40,180 bases of DNA from Desulfurococcaceae archaeon (GTDB taxonomy: Archaea > Thermoproteota > Thermoprotei_A > Sulfolobales > Acidilobaceae). The notes under the pieces are model-generated. The model was not told where the DNA came from and did no database searches. It saw only the letters and a list, made by a program, of their open reading frames with translations. The DNA lies in the NCBI GenBank assembly GCA_020833325.1, contig JAJHQN010000003.1:1-40180 (forward strand), given 5' to 3'. The translations under genes and the position numbers were made by a program. This document shows, in pieces, positions 16,690 through 25,817 of this stretch. Position 1 is the stretch's first letter; every line of letters begins with the position of its first letter.

Positions 16690-17520
16690 TTGTTTCTACT
16701 GTTCTGGTGGAGGGTGTTTTGTGTGTTTGGTTTAATCGCTTTGGTTGCCTATAGGTTTTATCTTGCTCTTCCAGGTTTTGTTAAACTTCTTCTTGTCTCG
16801 CTCCTCCTTGGCGTTATCGTGTTTCGTGGTAGTGGTTTTGTTGGTTGTAGGTCTCGTTGGGGTTTCCTTGTGTTTCCTTTAGGTTATGCTTCTGTTTTTA
16901 AGGTTTTTGTTTTCAGAGCTTACAGTATCCTTAGTGGTTTCCTCGGCGGCTCTCGTTTTCTAGATGTTGGTGCTGGTGTTGGTGATAGCTGTTTATATGC
17001 TTTAAGGCTTGGTGCTTCTAGGGTTGTCGCTGTGGAGCCCGATCCTGTTATGGCTAGGCTTCTTAGGTTTAATCTTTTGGTTAACGGTTTTAGGGGGTTT
17101 AGTGTTGTTGAGGCTTGTGCTGGCGGCCTCTGCGCCTTCGTTGACTGGGCGCGTGGTAGGGTTTGGAGGTTTAGGGGTTCAGCTGTTAGATGGGAGTATC
17201 TCCTACAGCAGGGGTTCGATGTTGTCAAGGTTGATTGTGAGGGTTGCGAGTGGACACTTGAAGGGAAGCATATATCGATGGCCCCCGTGTGGCTTATAGA
17301 GGTTACAGGTTCCCTTGAAAGATTCCTGTTGAGGGTACCCTCAGAGTATAAAGTTGAAGTTGTATCCAGGGGTTTAGACTCCGATTCGCTGAGGCCGACG
17401 TACATAGTCTTAGTTTACAATAGGAGGCTTAGCCATACCGAATCTAAGGGTTATAGGTGGGGTTCTATGTGGATTCAAGGGCTTCAGCGAAGCTCCTTAA
17501 GGAGAGCTCTGGGCTCTTAG
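16690..17520 (+). CDS. FkbM-like SAM-dependent methyltransferase with N-terminal hydrophobic region
   Basis: 276 residues from the TTG at 16690. Two hydrophobic stretches at the N-terminus suggest a membrane anchor or an over-long start. The Rossmann methyltransferase core begins at [20 protein letters not shown] (motif I, residues 90-109), then [21 protein letters not shown] (motif II) and [15 protein letters not shown], the acidic motif typical of FkbM-type O-methyltransferases. The substrate is unknown. It is T-rich, unlike neighbours, and directly follows the rRNA operon. Its 3' end overlaps the convergent tpiA gene by 56 nt. Confidence 0.75.
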   Translation: MFLLFWWRVFCVFGLIALVAYRFYLALPGFVKLLLVSLLLGVIVFRGSGFVGCRSRWGFLVFPLGYASVFKVFVFRAYSILSGFLGGSRFLDVGAGVGDSCLYALRLGASRVVAVEPDPVMARLLRFNLLVNGFRGFSVVEACAGGLCAFVDWARGRVWRFRGSAVRWEYLLQQGFDVVKVDCEGCEWTLEGKHISMAPVWLIEVTGSLERFLLRVPSEYKVEVVSRGLDSDSLRPTYIVLVYNRRLSHTESKGYRWGSMWIQGLQRSSLRRALGS

Positions 17521-18145
17521 ACTTCATTATAGCACTTGCAACTAGAACGCCTGAGGCTCCAAGCTCTACAGCTCTAATAGCGTCTAAAGCCTCTGATATA
17601 CCCGCTCCAGCTAGTATTGGTACATTAGAGATCCTCCTTACAGCTTCCACGGAACGTGTTATAATCTCAGGCTTAGCTCTAGACACTGGGATCCCAGATC
17701 CTATTAGCTCAGGCGGCTCCACAGCCACCATAGTGGGGTCTAGGAGTGCAACGGCTGCAGCCTCCTCAGGTGTATCAGCGCAGGCTAAAACCTCTAAGCC
17801 TAGAAGTTTAGCTCTACTAGTTATCAACGCTAGATCCCTGTATGTAACCTTGTGCTCGCTATGGTTTATAATAGTGCCTCTAACACCCTCAACCCTAAGA
17901 GCGTCCAGGGGGGTGAACCCAGTGTAGGCTCCGAAACCCACCGGGTCAACGTGTTGCAGGTAGACGTCATCGTAGACCGCGAGGATCCTCGATGCTACGA
18001 GAGCTGGGACGGCTAGAATAACTCTGACCTTCGAGAGCCTGGATGAAAGCTTTGAAGCCTCTAAAGCAAGCTCTAAGGCTTTAGCTCCGAACGCTGTATC
18101 ATAGGCTTTAAAGTTAACCACCAGAAGTCTTCTCACCAAAACCAC
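17465..18145 (-). CDS. tpiA: Triosephosphate isomerase
   Basis: 226 residues, the short archaeal tetrameric form. Substrate-binding N11 and K13 are in VVNFKAY, the catalytic His is in NHSEHK (residues 94-99), the catalytic Glu is in [12 protein letters not shown] (about residue 143), and the phosphate-binding loops are ILAGAGI and [11 protein letters not shown]. It interconverts DHAP and glyceraldehyde-3-phosphate, complementing the FBP aldolase/phosphatase found at 22.7 kb. The track start (GTG 18145) overlaps the upstream gene by 32 nt; GTG at 18136 is an alternative. Confidence 0.96.
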   Translation of the reverse strand: MVLVRRLLVVNFKAYDTAFGAKALELALEASKLSSRLSKVRVILAVPALVASRILAVYDDVYLQHVDPVGFGAYTGFTPLDALRVEGVRGTIINHSEHKVTYRDLALITSRAKLLGLEVLACADTPEEAAAVALLDPTMVAVEPPELIGSGIPVSRAKPEIITRSVEAVRRISNVPILAGAGISEALDAIRAVELGASGVLVASAIMKSKSPELSLRSFAEALEST

Positions 18146-18980
18146 CCCTAACCCTATACGCTGCCCTTGGAGCTAGAACTGCTAGAAAGCCTGCCAGCAT
18201 CATGAGGGTTAAAGAGGCTACCGGAGCTTCACCCTTAACCATTAAAGCTGGAACCCCCAGGGCTAGGGCAACAATACTACCAATAACTCCGAAAGCCCAG
18301 CCAGGCTTGTATACAAGGTTAAACCTTGAGCCTACAAGCTCTCCCAACACCACACCTAGAAGGACGGAGGGGGGCTCGAACCGACCGAAACCTACGGAGT
18401 ATAAGGCTAATCCCAGGACGCCTATAGCTAGAGCTAGGGCAACTAGGCCTCTAAAACTAAGAACCCTCACAGCTACATAGGAGAGGGAGGCTACGACTAC
18501 GCCAACCACAACTCCCCCAGCAACATCCCTAGGGTAGTGGACTCCCAGCATAAGCTTGCTAACCGAGACTGCCACCACCATCACGGCTGTAAACGCTATA
18601 AGTGGAGCTATGGGCTTATAGAGGGATAGGTAGCCCCAGAAGGCCGAGGAGCCGGTGGAGTGACCGCTAGGAAACCCGTAGCCCTCCTCTCTAACAATCC
18701 ATTGATGCTCAGGAGGCCTGGGGAGCTTGAATACATCCTTGAGAACCCCGGTTACTGTGGTAGCTGTGAGTAGGGCTAGGGCAAGCCCCAGAGCTTCAAT
18801 CCTGGGAAGCACATGATATGCTATGGGTAAGAAGACCATGTAGAACTCTGTGGAGCCAAGGTTTGAAACTAAGATCCAGAAACCGTGAACAGGGTATAGG
18901 TAGAATAACGTTGATCCAAGAGCCAGTAGCAAGGCTAGGGATAGTAGTGTAACGTTAAACCACTTCAACCCACTCACCAA
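18114..18980 (-). CDS. PAP2-family membrane phosphatase
   Basis: 288 residues and about eight membrane helices. The three phosphatidate-phosphatase type 2 motifs are present: KDVFKLPRP (motif 1), GFPSGHST (motif 2, His), and [12 protein letters not shown] (motif 3, His/Asp). The active site faces outside the membrane. Likely substrates are undecaprenyl/dolichyl-type or lipid phosphates, not determinable here. It overlaps tpiA by 32 nt in the same direction, indicating one transcript. A TATA-like AAACTTTAA-type stretch lies upstream near 19000. Confidence 0.92.
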   Translation of the reverse strand: MVSGLKWFNVTLLSLALLLALGSTLFYLYPVHGFWILVSNLGSTEFYMVFLPIAYHVLPRIEALGLALALLTATTVTGVLKDVFKLPRPPEHQWIVREEGYGFPSGHSTGSSAFWGYLSLYKPIAPLIAFTAVMVVAVSVSKLMLGVHYPRDVAGGVVVGVVVASLSYVAVRVLSFRGLVALALAIGVLGLALYSVGFGRFEPPSVLLGVVLGELVGSRFNLVYKPGWAFGVIGSIVALALGVPALMVKGEAPVASLTLMMLAGFLAVLAPRAAYRVRGGFGEKTSGG

Positions 18981-19017
18981 GCCTAAAGTGTGTATCTAGT
19001 TAGAGTTTAAAGGTGTT

Positions 19018-19485
19018 CTACCCCCTCGAAGCCAGCCCGGAAACCTGGACGTCGACAACCCCCTTAATACCCCTCAAATCCCTGAGTATCTTAGAGAGTA
19101 GAGGCCACTGGGTTTCCAGGATAGCTACGTTGATGCAAAGTCCATCCCCTAGAAGTTGGTGGTAGAAGGCCCTCACAACAGGCTGGTACTCGTGTATAAC
19201 CTCTAAAATCCTCCTATCGGAGCCGGGATAGACGCTATGATCGCTTAAGATGGTTATAACGAATATCCTGTGCATCTCACCCTTCATAGACTCAAGTTGA
19301 TCCAGCATCCTCCTAACAGCCTCTCTAAAGAACTCAGATCTACCTGTAAACCCTAGGGACTCCGCTATTTCATCAACTCTCCTAAGCAAGCTATCGGGGA
19401 TCGATATACTAATAACACCCAATCCTGTCACCGATATATTATAGTGTAGAAACCAGCTTAATAAATTCATATTATTAACTCCCAT
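19018..19485 (-). CDS. NikR-like ribbon-helix-helix metal-responsive regulator
   Basis: 155 residues. A ribbon-helix-helix DNA-binding domain (VISISIPDSLLRRVDEIAESLGFTGRSEFFREAVRRML) is followed by an ACT-like C-terminal domain. In that domain AFYHQLLGDGLCINVAIL aligns by eye with the NikR metal-binding segment: the His and Cys match NikR H89 and C95, while H87 is replaced. The N-terminus before GVISISIP is probably over-extended; a start near residue 20 would fit. It is divergent from, and 33 nt away from, a P1B-type ATPase, suggesting it controls metal export or uptake. Which metal is not determinable. Confidence 0.85.
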   Translation of the reverse strand: MGVNNMNLLSWFLHYNISVTGLGVISISIPDSLLRRVDEIAESLGFTGRSEFFREAVRRMLDQLESMKGEMHRIFVITILSDHSVYPGSDRRILEVIHEYQPVVRAFYHQLLGDGLCINVAILETQWPLLSKILRDLRGIKGVVDVQVSGLASRG

Positions 19486-19518
19486 GGAGAGTTAACATTT
19501 AGGCTTATTAGGTAGGAT

Positions 19519-21354
19519 TTGAGGTGTAGGCTAGGGCGTCGCATCGTGTCAGACCTAGAGCCTGTAGGGGTTAAGCTGAGAGAGGCCATTAGACCTCTTG
19601 CCGGCCTACTACTACCATCGATAATCGGCCTTTTAAGCTACTACTATAAGTTACCGTGGGTAGCCCCTTATGCTATGCTAACTTTGACCGTAGCCTACTT
19701 TACCATAGAACTGTTGGAGGGCTTAGTTGAATATAGGAGGGTTAAGCCTGAACCCATTATCATGGGCCTCACAGGCTTCACCCTGTTAATACACAGCCTG
19801 CTATTGGAGGGGTTTCTAGTTATGCTACTCTACTCAATAGCAGAGCTTCTTGAAGTCGGGTCGGAGGCTCTAGCTGCTAGGCGTCTTCAAAGTTTATCTA
19901 AGCTTGTCCCTGCAAGGGCCCTAGTTGATAGAGGCGGGTTTGTCGAGGTTAACGTTGATAGCTTGAGGCCTGGTGATGTAATCCTAGTTAGGATGGGTGA
20001 GGGTGTTCCTGTCGACGGCACCCTACTGGATGATGGTTTATTCGACACCTCCTACCTGACCGGTGAGCCCACGCCTCTTAACATTAGGTCTGGGAGCCTG
20101 GTGTACTCAGGGTTTATCAATGTAGGTAACCCTGTTAGAGTTAAGGTTTTGAGGGAAGCTGGGGAGTCGAGGTTTCAGAGGATTGTAAGGCTGGCTATGG
20201 AGGCTCTTGAGGAGAAGAGCTATGTTGAGGATATAGTTGAAAGGCTACTATGGCTATGGCTTCCCCTGGTGATCGTATCTTTTATAGTAGCGTACATCAT
20301 ACTAGGTCCTCTTAGAGCTCCTTCGATTCTAATCGTATCGTGCCCCTCAGGGCTGATAATAACGTCAGCTGTGAATACAGCCTATAGTATTGCTAGTTTA
20401 GCTAGAACTGGGGTCGTCGTTAGAGGGTCTAGGGCCTTAGAAGGTTTACTTAACGTGGACACCATAGTGTTGGATAAGACAGGGACTATAACGCTTGGCT
20501 CTCTAAAGGTATCAGCCGTTAAGCCGCCTGCAGGCGTTGATGAGGAGACATTCAAGGCGATCGCGGCCACTATAGCCTCTGTAAGCCTCCACCCGGTATC
20601 TAGGGTTCTAAGCGGTCTAACCGGATCAAGACTTGAAATCCACGATATAATAGAACACCCGGGGCTCGGGGTAGAGGCGTTAGTCGGGGGGAGAAGAGTT
20701 CTCCTAGGCGGGCCCGGTATAGCTAGACTTGGAGACTCTCGTGTTGCAGGCGGTTGTAGCGAGGATAGAATGACTGTTTGGATTCTCATAGACGGATCCC
20801 CAGGCTACATCTGCCTCGATGAGGTTGTAAGAGAGGATATAGTCGATATGATTAGGGAGTTGAAAGGGTTTGAAGTTGTGATAGCTAGTGGTGATAGAGA
20901 ACCTAGAGTTGCTGGGATCGCTGAGAAACTTGGTGTAAGGAAGTACTATGCTGAGATGAAACCAGAGGATAAGCTTAAACTAATAGAGATGCTTAAGACT
21001 CGGGGGGCTAAGGTTGCATTCGTAGGAGACGGGGTTAACGATGTAGCCGCCATAGCCAAAGCCGATGTAGGGATTGCAGTAGGCTCTATAGATGTAGTGG
21101 CTAACGTGGGGGATATAATCCTAGGTGAAAACCCAGGTAAGCTTGTTGAGGTTCTTAGAGAAGCGAGGAGACACGCTAAAGCTCTAAAACTATCCCTAAC
21201 CCTTGTAGCTTTAATCAAGCTAGCAGCACTTATAGGAGGACTCACGGGGATCGCACCACTACCACTAGTAGTCCTCCTAGGAGATGACGGTGCAACACTA
21301 GCTGGGATTGCAACAGTAATAACCTATAGAACCTTGCAACGATATGAAATATAA
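19519..21354 (+). CDS. P1B-type (heavy metal) cation-transporting ATPase, CPS motif
   Basis: About 611 residues. Motifs: actuator TGEPTPL, transmembrane metal motif SCPSGL (about residue 275), phosphorylation DKTGTIT (D319), nucleotide-binding SLHPVS (the HP dipeptide diagnostic of P1B pumps), and GDGVNDVAAIAKADVGIAVG. There is no N-terminal CxxC metal-binding domain. The membrane triad is CPS rather than the common CPC, CPH or SPC, so specificity cannot be assigned. The TTG at 19519 could be replaced by GTG 19546. The divergent NikR-like gene probably regulates it. The stop codon overlaps the TATA box of the following tRNA-Arg. Confidence 0.93.
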   Translation: MRCRLGRRIVSDLEPVGVKLREAIRPLAGLLLPSIIGLLSYYYKLPWVAPYAMLTLTVAYFTIELLEGLVEYRRVKPEPIIMGLTGFTLLIHSLLLEGFLVMLLYSIAELLEVGSEALAARRLQSLSKLVPARALVDRGGFVEVNVDSLRPGDVILVRMGEGVPVDGTLLDDGLFDTSYLTGEPTPLNIRSGSLVYSGFINVGNPVRVKVLREAGESRFQRIVRLAMEALEEKSYVEDIVERLLWLWLPLVIVSFIVAYIILGPLRAPSILIVSCPSGLIITSAVNTAYSIASLARTGVVVRGSRALEGLLNVDTIVLDKTGTITLGSLKVSAVKPPAGVDEETFKAIAATIASVSLHPVSRVLSGLTGSRLEIHDIIEHPGLGVEALVGGRRVLLGGPGIARLGDSRVAGGCSEDRMTVWILIDGSPGYICLDEVVREDIVDMIRELKGFEVVIASGDREPRVAGIAEKLGVRKYYAEMKPEDKLKLIEMLKTRGAKVAFVGDGVNDVAAIAKADVGIAVGSIDVVANVGDIILGENPGKLVEVLREARRHAKALKLSLTLVALIKLAALIGGLTGIAPLPLVVLLGDDGATLAGIATVITYRTLQRYEI

Positions 21355-21356
21355 AG
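21349..21356 (+). promoter_or_regulatory. TATA box of tRNA-Arg
   Basis: AATATAAAG is centred about 27 nt before the tRNA 5' end and embedded in the last codons of the ATPase gene. Confidence 0.55.
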
Positions 21357-21379
21357 ATGGAGCTAGGAAAAGACTACAA

Positions 21380-21458
21380 GGGCCCGTAGCTCAGCCAGGA
21401 CTAGAGCACCGGCCTTCGGAGCCGGAGGTCCCGGGTTCAAATCCCGGCGGGCCCGCCA
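21380..21458 (+). tRNA. tRNA-Arg (anticodon TCG)
   Basis: Cloverleaf: acceptor GGGCCCG/CGGGCCC, D arm GCTC/GAGC, anticodon stem CCGGC/GCCGG with loop CTTCGGA (TCG), and T arm CCGGG-TTCAAAT-CCCGG. Discriminator G, then encoded CCA. The body is 76 nt with no intron. Confidence 0.96.
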
Positions 21459-21547
21459 CCCAATCACTCCCACCAATCGTAGCCCACACGAGGTTTTAAC
21501 CAACGACGTTATTTGTGGAGGTAACCTGGTTTTATAACCTACAAGGG

Positions 21548-21826
21548 TCATCTTGGTGTTTTAAGCTTTCTCTCTAACTCGTCATCTTTTAGCTTCTCCA
21601 GCTTACTCTTCACCTCTAAGGCTTTCAATAGTGCTTCTCTAACCCTCGGATCTGCCCATAGCTCTTTATCCCTCATGAGTGTCTCGTTTAGCCACCTATC
21701 CCTGATCTCAAACCACCTCTTTCCAAGCTTTTTGACTGCTTCAGCGTTCCACACTGCGTGTTCTAGTAGTGATATAAGGTTTCTCCTCCTCTCATCTTCG
21801 ATGGCTTTCATCAATTCACCCCCCAC
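21548..21826 (-). CDS. Small helical protein partnered with the nucleotidyltransferase
   Basis: 92 residues, almost entirely charged helix (AIEDERRRNLISLLEHAVWNAEAVKKL ... KSKLEKLKDDELERKLKTPR). It overlaps the upstream nucleotidyltransferase gene by 11 nt, so the two are translated together. I see no HEPN R-x4-6-H motif and recognise no family. Operon context suggests it is the second component of a toxin-antitoxin-like or abortive-infection-like pair, which is inference only. Confidence 0.65.
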   Translation of the reverse strand: MGGELMKAIEDERRRNLISLLEHAVWNAEAVKKLGKRWFEIRDRWLNETLMRDKELWADPRVREALLKALEVKSKLEKLKDDELERKLKTPR

Positions 21827-22475
21827 TCCCGGCCACCTCTAGCATGCTGATATCAACTCCTAGAGTTGATAACCATTTATGGAGCTCCTGGTGGTTTAGA
21901 GCTTGTCTAAACAGGGTGTAGAGGAACACGGCGTCTCCAAGATCCTTCTCACTCCCTAGGTATAGCTTGTATGCTATCTGTAGCTCTAATGGTGCAATTT
22001 TGATCAAATGCTTCTTGTTAACTATAACGGTTAAACTGTTATCAATACCATAGTATTGTAGTGAGCTCCTCGCTATCTTAAACCATATATTTGGTAGGAT
22101 AAGGTCACCGTAGGTGAACCTAATGCTAAACCCTCGTTCTAAGTAACCTTCATAGACCTTCCTAATGGAGCTCTCAGAACCTATATCACCTTGCATAAGC
22201 TTAAAACCCCTATCTCTTAATAGTAAACAGAATTTGAGGAATTCATCTTCAGCTAGAGGGTAGGTTATAAAGTCTATATCATCACTCCTCCTAGCCCTCC
22301 CAAAGAGTATGGCTACATACCCTGCAATAACACTATATCTGATGCCTAGCTCGTTGAGAGTTTCAGCAAATAACATAGCTATCCTATCATCCTCCGATAG
22401 AGAGTTCTTTTCAAGGAATATCGTCCCTCTATCTACGTCGAAGGTGATAGCATCGCTTATCACAAACACCATCAT
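21816..22475 (-). CDS. Nucleotidyltransferase-fold protein (MNT/AbiEii-like)
   Basis: 219 residues. YSVIAGYVAILFGRARRSDDIDFITYPL (about residues 51-78) shows the G-x-A followed by R-x-(S/T)-x-D-(I/L)-D-F pattern of small nucleotidyltransferases of the AbiEii/DUF1814 and MNT type, with the two metal-binding Asp in DDID. The rest (KIAPLELQIAYKLYLGSEKDLGDAVFLYTLF) matches the helical tail of such proteins, where K-L-x-G-x-x-K-D is common. Partner genes are often toxins or antitoxins. It lies next to tRNA-Arg, a frequent site for mobile or defence genes. Confidence 0.75.
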   Translation of the reverse strand: MMVFVISDAITFDVDRGTIFLEKNSLSEDDRIAMLFAETLNELGIRYSVIAGYVAILFGRARRSDDIDFITYPLAEDEFLKFCLLLRDRGFKLMQGDIGSESSIRKVYEGYLERGFSIRFTYGDLILPNIWFKIARSSLQYYGIDNSLTVIVNKKHLIKIAPLELQIAYKLYLGSEKDLGDAVFLYTLFRQALNHQELHKWLSTLGVDISMLEVAGSGG

Positions 22476-22721
22476 CTCCTAACCCCACCCCTCCACTATT
22501 ACCCCCTAGATCTCATAATACTTACTCTAGCAATCTAATGCTTTAGAAGTCTCTGGGATCCTAGTGGGAATTGACAGTCTATCTCTAGGGGTCCAATGTT
22601 TTGTTTAACCGTTCTTATTGGGATATGTATTTGGTTGCATGTTCCTCCAAGTCTACTGTCTTCCTTCATATGCGTATTTTAACCTTGTCTCATACGTATA
22701 TAGTCCATGTGGTGTTAGGAG

Positions 22722-23885
22722 TTGTCTGGGAGGACTACCACTATTAGTGTTATCAAGGCTGATATTGGTAGCCTGGCTGGCCATCATAGGGTTCACCCGG
22801 ATACAATTTTAGCTGCTAGCCGTGTTCTCGCTGAGGCTAGGAGGAATGGTGTTATTAAGAGTTTCTATGTTACTAATGCTGGTGATGACCTCCAGCTTAT
22901 AATGGCTCATTTTAAGGGTGTTGATAGCCCTGAGGTTCACGAGGTTGCATGGAATGCCTTTAGGGAGGCTACTAAGGTTTCCAAAGAGCTAGGCTTGTAT
23001 GCAGCAGGCCAGGATCTCTTGAGCGATGCTTTCAGCGGTAACGTTAGAGGTTTAGGGCCTGGTGTTGCTGAGATGGAGTTTGTTGAAAGACCCTCGGAGC
23101 CCATAGTAGTTTTTATGGCTGATAAGACGGAGCCTGGAGCGTTTAATCTACCGCTTTTCAGGATATTCGCTGATCCCTTCACCACAGCGGGCCTAGTTAT
23201 AGATCCTAGGCTTCACAATGGCTTCACATTCGAAGTCCTAGATGTCTATGAGGGTAAGGCTGTGGAGCTCAACGCGCCAGACGAGATGTACGATATCCTA
23301 GCTCTCATAGGAACTCCCGGCCGCTATGTTATAAAAAGAGTTTACAGGAGACCCGATAGGGAGATAGGAGCCGTTGTCAGCAGCGAGAGGCTAAGCTTGA
23401 TAGCTGGAAGGTATGTTGGTAAGGACGACCCAGTTATGATTGTTAGAGCTCAAAGCGGCTTCCCAGCCGTAGGGGAGATCCTAGAGGCTTTCAGCTTCCC
23501 ACACCTAGTAGCTGGGTGGATGCGTGGAAGCCACCACGGCCCCCTAATGCCCGTAGGCCTAAGGGACTCTAAGGTAACGAGATTCGACGGCCCCCCAAGG
23601 GTTGTAGCGCTAGGATTCCAGGTTAAGAATGGGGAGCTCATAGGGCCTGCCGATCTCTTCGACGACCCTGCTTTCGACGAGACCAGGAGGCTAGCTCAGA
23701 TCATAGCCGATTACATGAGAAGACATGGACCATTCATGCCTCACAGGCTGGGGCCTGAGGAGATGGAGTATACAACGTTACCGGAGGTTCTAAGAAAGCT
23801 CGCCTCCAGGTTTAAACCTGTAGAGTTAGGCTATAAACCCATAGTTAAGAGAAGCGAGGAGCTGACAGGAGCTCAGCATGATTAA
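22722..23885 (+). CDS. fbp: Fructose-1,6-bisphosphate aldolase/phosphatase (bifunctional, archaeal)
   Basis: 387 residues, the length of the family. Highly conserved segments are present: ISVIKADIGSLAGHHRVHP at the N-terminus with metal-binding Asp/His, YVTNAGDDLQLIMAH, GQDLLSDAFSGNVRGLGPG, FMADKTEPGAFNLPLF with the Schiff-base/metal region, and GWMRGSHHGPLMPVG. The enzyme condenses DHAP and GAP and dephosphorylates the product to fructose-6-phosphate, making gluconeogenesis unidirectional. The TTG at 22722 starts the conserved sequence. Together with tpiA it indicates a gluconeogenic sugar pathway. Confidence 0.97.
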   Translation: MSGRTTTISVIKADIGSLAGHHRVHPDTILAASRVLAEARRNGVIKSFYVTNAGDDLQLIMAHFKGVDSPEVHEVAWNAFREATKVSKELGLYAAGQDLLSDAFSGNVRGLGPGVAEMEFVERPSEPIVVFMADKTEPGAFNLPLFRIFADPFTTAGLVIDPRLHNGFTFEVLDVYEGKAVELNAPDEMYDILALIGTPGRYVIKRVYRRPDREIGAVVSSERLSLIAGRYVGKDDPVMIVRAQSGFPAVGEILEAFSFPHLVAGWMRGSHHGPLMPVGLRDSKVTRFDGPPRVVALGFQVKNGELIGPADLFDDPAFDETRRLAQIIADYMRRHGPFMPHRLGPEEMEYTTLPEVLRKLASRFKPVELGYKPIVKRSEELTGAQHD

Positions 23886-23896
23886 AATGAGGAGGG

Positions 23897-25711
23897 CTAC
23901 CAGTAGAACTCACCCTTAGCTTTCTGCATTCTATCAAGGTAACTTCCCTCCTTGTTAACCCTAGGCCTCCCACTTTCAGAATCCCTTCTCATAGTGATGC
24001 CTAGGTTTGCTAGTAACATGTTCATCCCCATCTTAACAGTCATAGGGCTTGAGGCGGATCCGCGGAGCCCAGGCTCTCCCTGGAACACTATTATTGAGTC
24101 TGATATGAAGTCGGCTATCATGATATCATGTTCTACCACGAATACCACGACCTCTCGGGTTTCAGCAATCCTCCTAACTATCCTAGCTACGTTCAACCTC
24201 TCCTCGACATCCAAGTATGCTGAGGGCTCATCTAATAGATACACGTCGGCTTCCCTTGCTAGGGCTGTGCAGAGAGCTAGCTTCTGCAACTCACCCCCAC
24301 TAAGGCTCTTAGCGCTTCTATCAAATAGCTTATCCATTTTAAGTTTCCTGGTAAGCTCTAGGTAGAGCCAGGATCCAGGTGTTACAGCTTCGGGGTTAGC
24401 CGTCTTCAAGATCTCGAGTACGCTGGCTTCAGGGAACATATCAGAGCTCACATACTGGGGTTTATAGCTAATTCTAACCTCCCCCTGCTCATCAATGTTA
24501 ACCACGCCTTCCACAGGTTTAATCTCGCCTGCTAGAACTCTAACGAACGTAGTTTTACCAATGCCATTAGGTCCTACCACCCCTACAACCTGGCCGGATC
24601 CGATCTCTCCCCCTTCTACGTGGAGAGTGAAATCCCCTAAGGCCACTCTAAGATCAGACCATGAGATGATCCTCCTAACCCCCTCCCTAACCACACCCTC
24701 CCTTAGCTCCCCGTGGATCCTAAACTTTATAGGCTCCTTCCAGAGCCTTACATTCTCAGCTGGCAGGTAACCGTCGAGGAAGTGGTTTATACCAGACCTC
24801 GTACTGTAGGGTGACGAGACTATACCGTAGGCTCCAGGCTCTCCGTATATTATGTGCACCACGTCGCTTACATAGTCTAGTACTGCTAGGTCGTGCTCCA
24901 CCACTAGAATGTACCTACCCGGTTTAGCCCCCTCTCTGATAAGCCTAGCTACTCTAACCCTCTCCCTCACATCTAGAAAGCTACTTGGCTCGTCGAAAAC
25001 ATAGACATTGGCATCCCTGCTTAGAACAGCTGCAACTAGAAATTTCTGGAGCTCCCCTCCACTAAGCTTACCAACATCCCTATCCCAAACCTTTGTTAGC
25101 TCTAGATACTCAGCTAGCTCCCTAGCCATACCCCTTTCATCGACTTTTAATAGAAGCTCTCCTACTGTACCCCTAATCCTCCTAGGCACTACATCTACGT
25201 GTTGCACCTTGTGAACTACTCTAACCTTACCCTCACTTACTAGCTTAAAGTAACCTTGGAGCTCACTACCCCTAAACCTCCTTATAATATCATCCCAGTC
25301 GGGCTCTCCATCTAGCATGCCCAGGTTAGGTTTAATCTCCCCCGCTAGTATTCTGAGAGCAGTAGTCTTACCAGCCCCATTCTTACCTATAATCCCTACG
25401 ACTTGGCCCTCCTTAGGTATTGGAAGCCTGTACAACTTAAACCTATTAACCCCATACCTATGTACAGCCTCCTCTTCGAGTTCCTTGGGCATGTTAACAA
25501 TGTATAAAGCCTCGAAAGGGCAAGCTTTAACACAAAGACCGCAACCTATGCAGGTATCCTCAAAGATCGTGGGCTGCCCTCTAACCTGCCTATCTGCATC
25601 AATAGCTAGAGCTCTACCGCTTCTGTTAACCGGGCATACACTTATACACTCATAGCTACACTTCTTAGGCTTACAGCTCGTGTAATCCACTACAGCTAGC
25701 CTAGTCTTCAA
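23897..25711 (-). CDS. ABCE1 / Rli1 ribosome-recycling ATPase
   Basis: 604 residues. The N-terminal ferredoxin-like domain has two 4Fe-4S cysteine sets (CKPKKCSYECISVCPV and CIGCGLCVKACPF). Two ABC domains follow: Walker A1 GKNGAGKTT (about 109-117) with signature LSGGELQKF and EPSSFLD, then Walker A2 GPNGIGKTT with LSGGELQKL and EPSAYLD. It splits ribosomes after termination together with aRF1/Pelota. It is convergent with the FBP aldolase/phosphatase gene, 11 nt apart, and is universally conserved in Archaea. Confidence 0.98.
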   Translation of the reverse strand: MKTRLAVVDYTSCKPKKCSYECISVCPVNRSGRALAIDADRQVRGQPTIFEDTCIGCGLCVKACPFEALYIVNMPKELEEEAVHRYGVNRFKLYRLPIPKEGQVVGIIGKNGAGKTTALRILAGEIKPNLGMLDGEPDWDDIIRRFRGSELQGYFKLVSEGKVRVVHKVQHVDVVPRRIRGTVGELLLKVDERGMARELAEYLELTKVWDRDVGKLSGGELQKFLVAAVLSRDANVYVFDEPSSFLDVRERVRVARLIREGAKPGRYILVVEHDLAVLDYVSDVVHIIYGEPGAYGIVSSPYSTRSGINHFLDGYLPAENVRLWKEPIKFRIHGELREGVVREGVRRIISWSDLRVALGDFTLHVEGGEIGSGQVVGVVGPNGIGKTTFVRVLAGEIKPVEGVVNIDEQGEVRISYKPQYVSSDMFPEASVLEILKTANPEAVTPGSWLYLELTRKLKMDKLFDRSAKSLSGGELQKLALCTALAREADVYLLDEPSAYLDVEERLNVARIVRRIAETREVVVFVVEHDIMIADFISDSIIVFQGEPGLRGSASSPMTVKMGMNMLLANLGITMRRDSESGRPRVNKEGSYLDRMQKAKGEFYW

Positions 25712-25817
25712 ATATATCCCCTACTATTACAATTGAAGATCCCACCTTTTAAGTTGGATATGAAGCTGTATGCCACATATAAAAGTAATGGTTAAAGCTC
25801 TCCCCCCGGATATACCG

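Noticed and set aside
20868-20880. AGTTGAAAGG inside the P1B ATPase gene, like the CRISPR repeat 3' end
   Set aside because: It is only a 9-nt match inside a conserved coding region with no palindrome upstream, so chance is sufficient.
22618-22812. 64-codon hydrophobic ORF before the FBP aldolase/phosphatase gene
   Set aside because: It overlaps the true start of that gene in another frame and has no family features.
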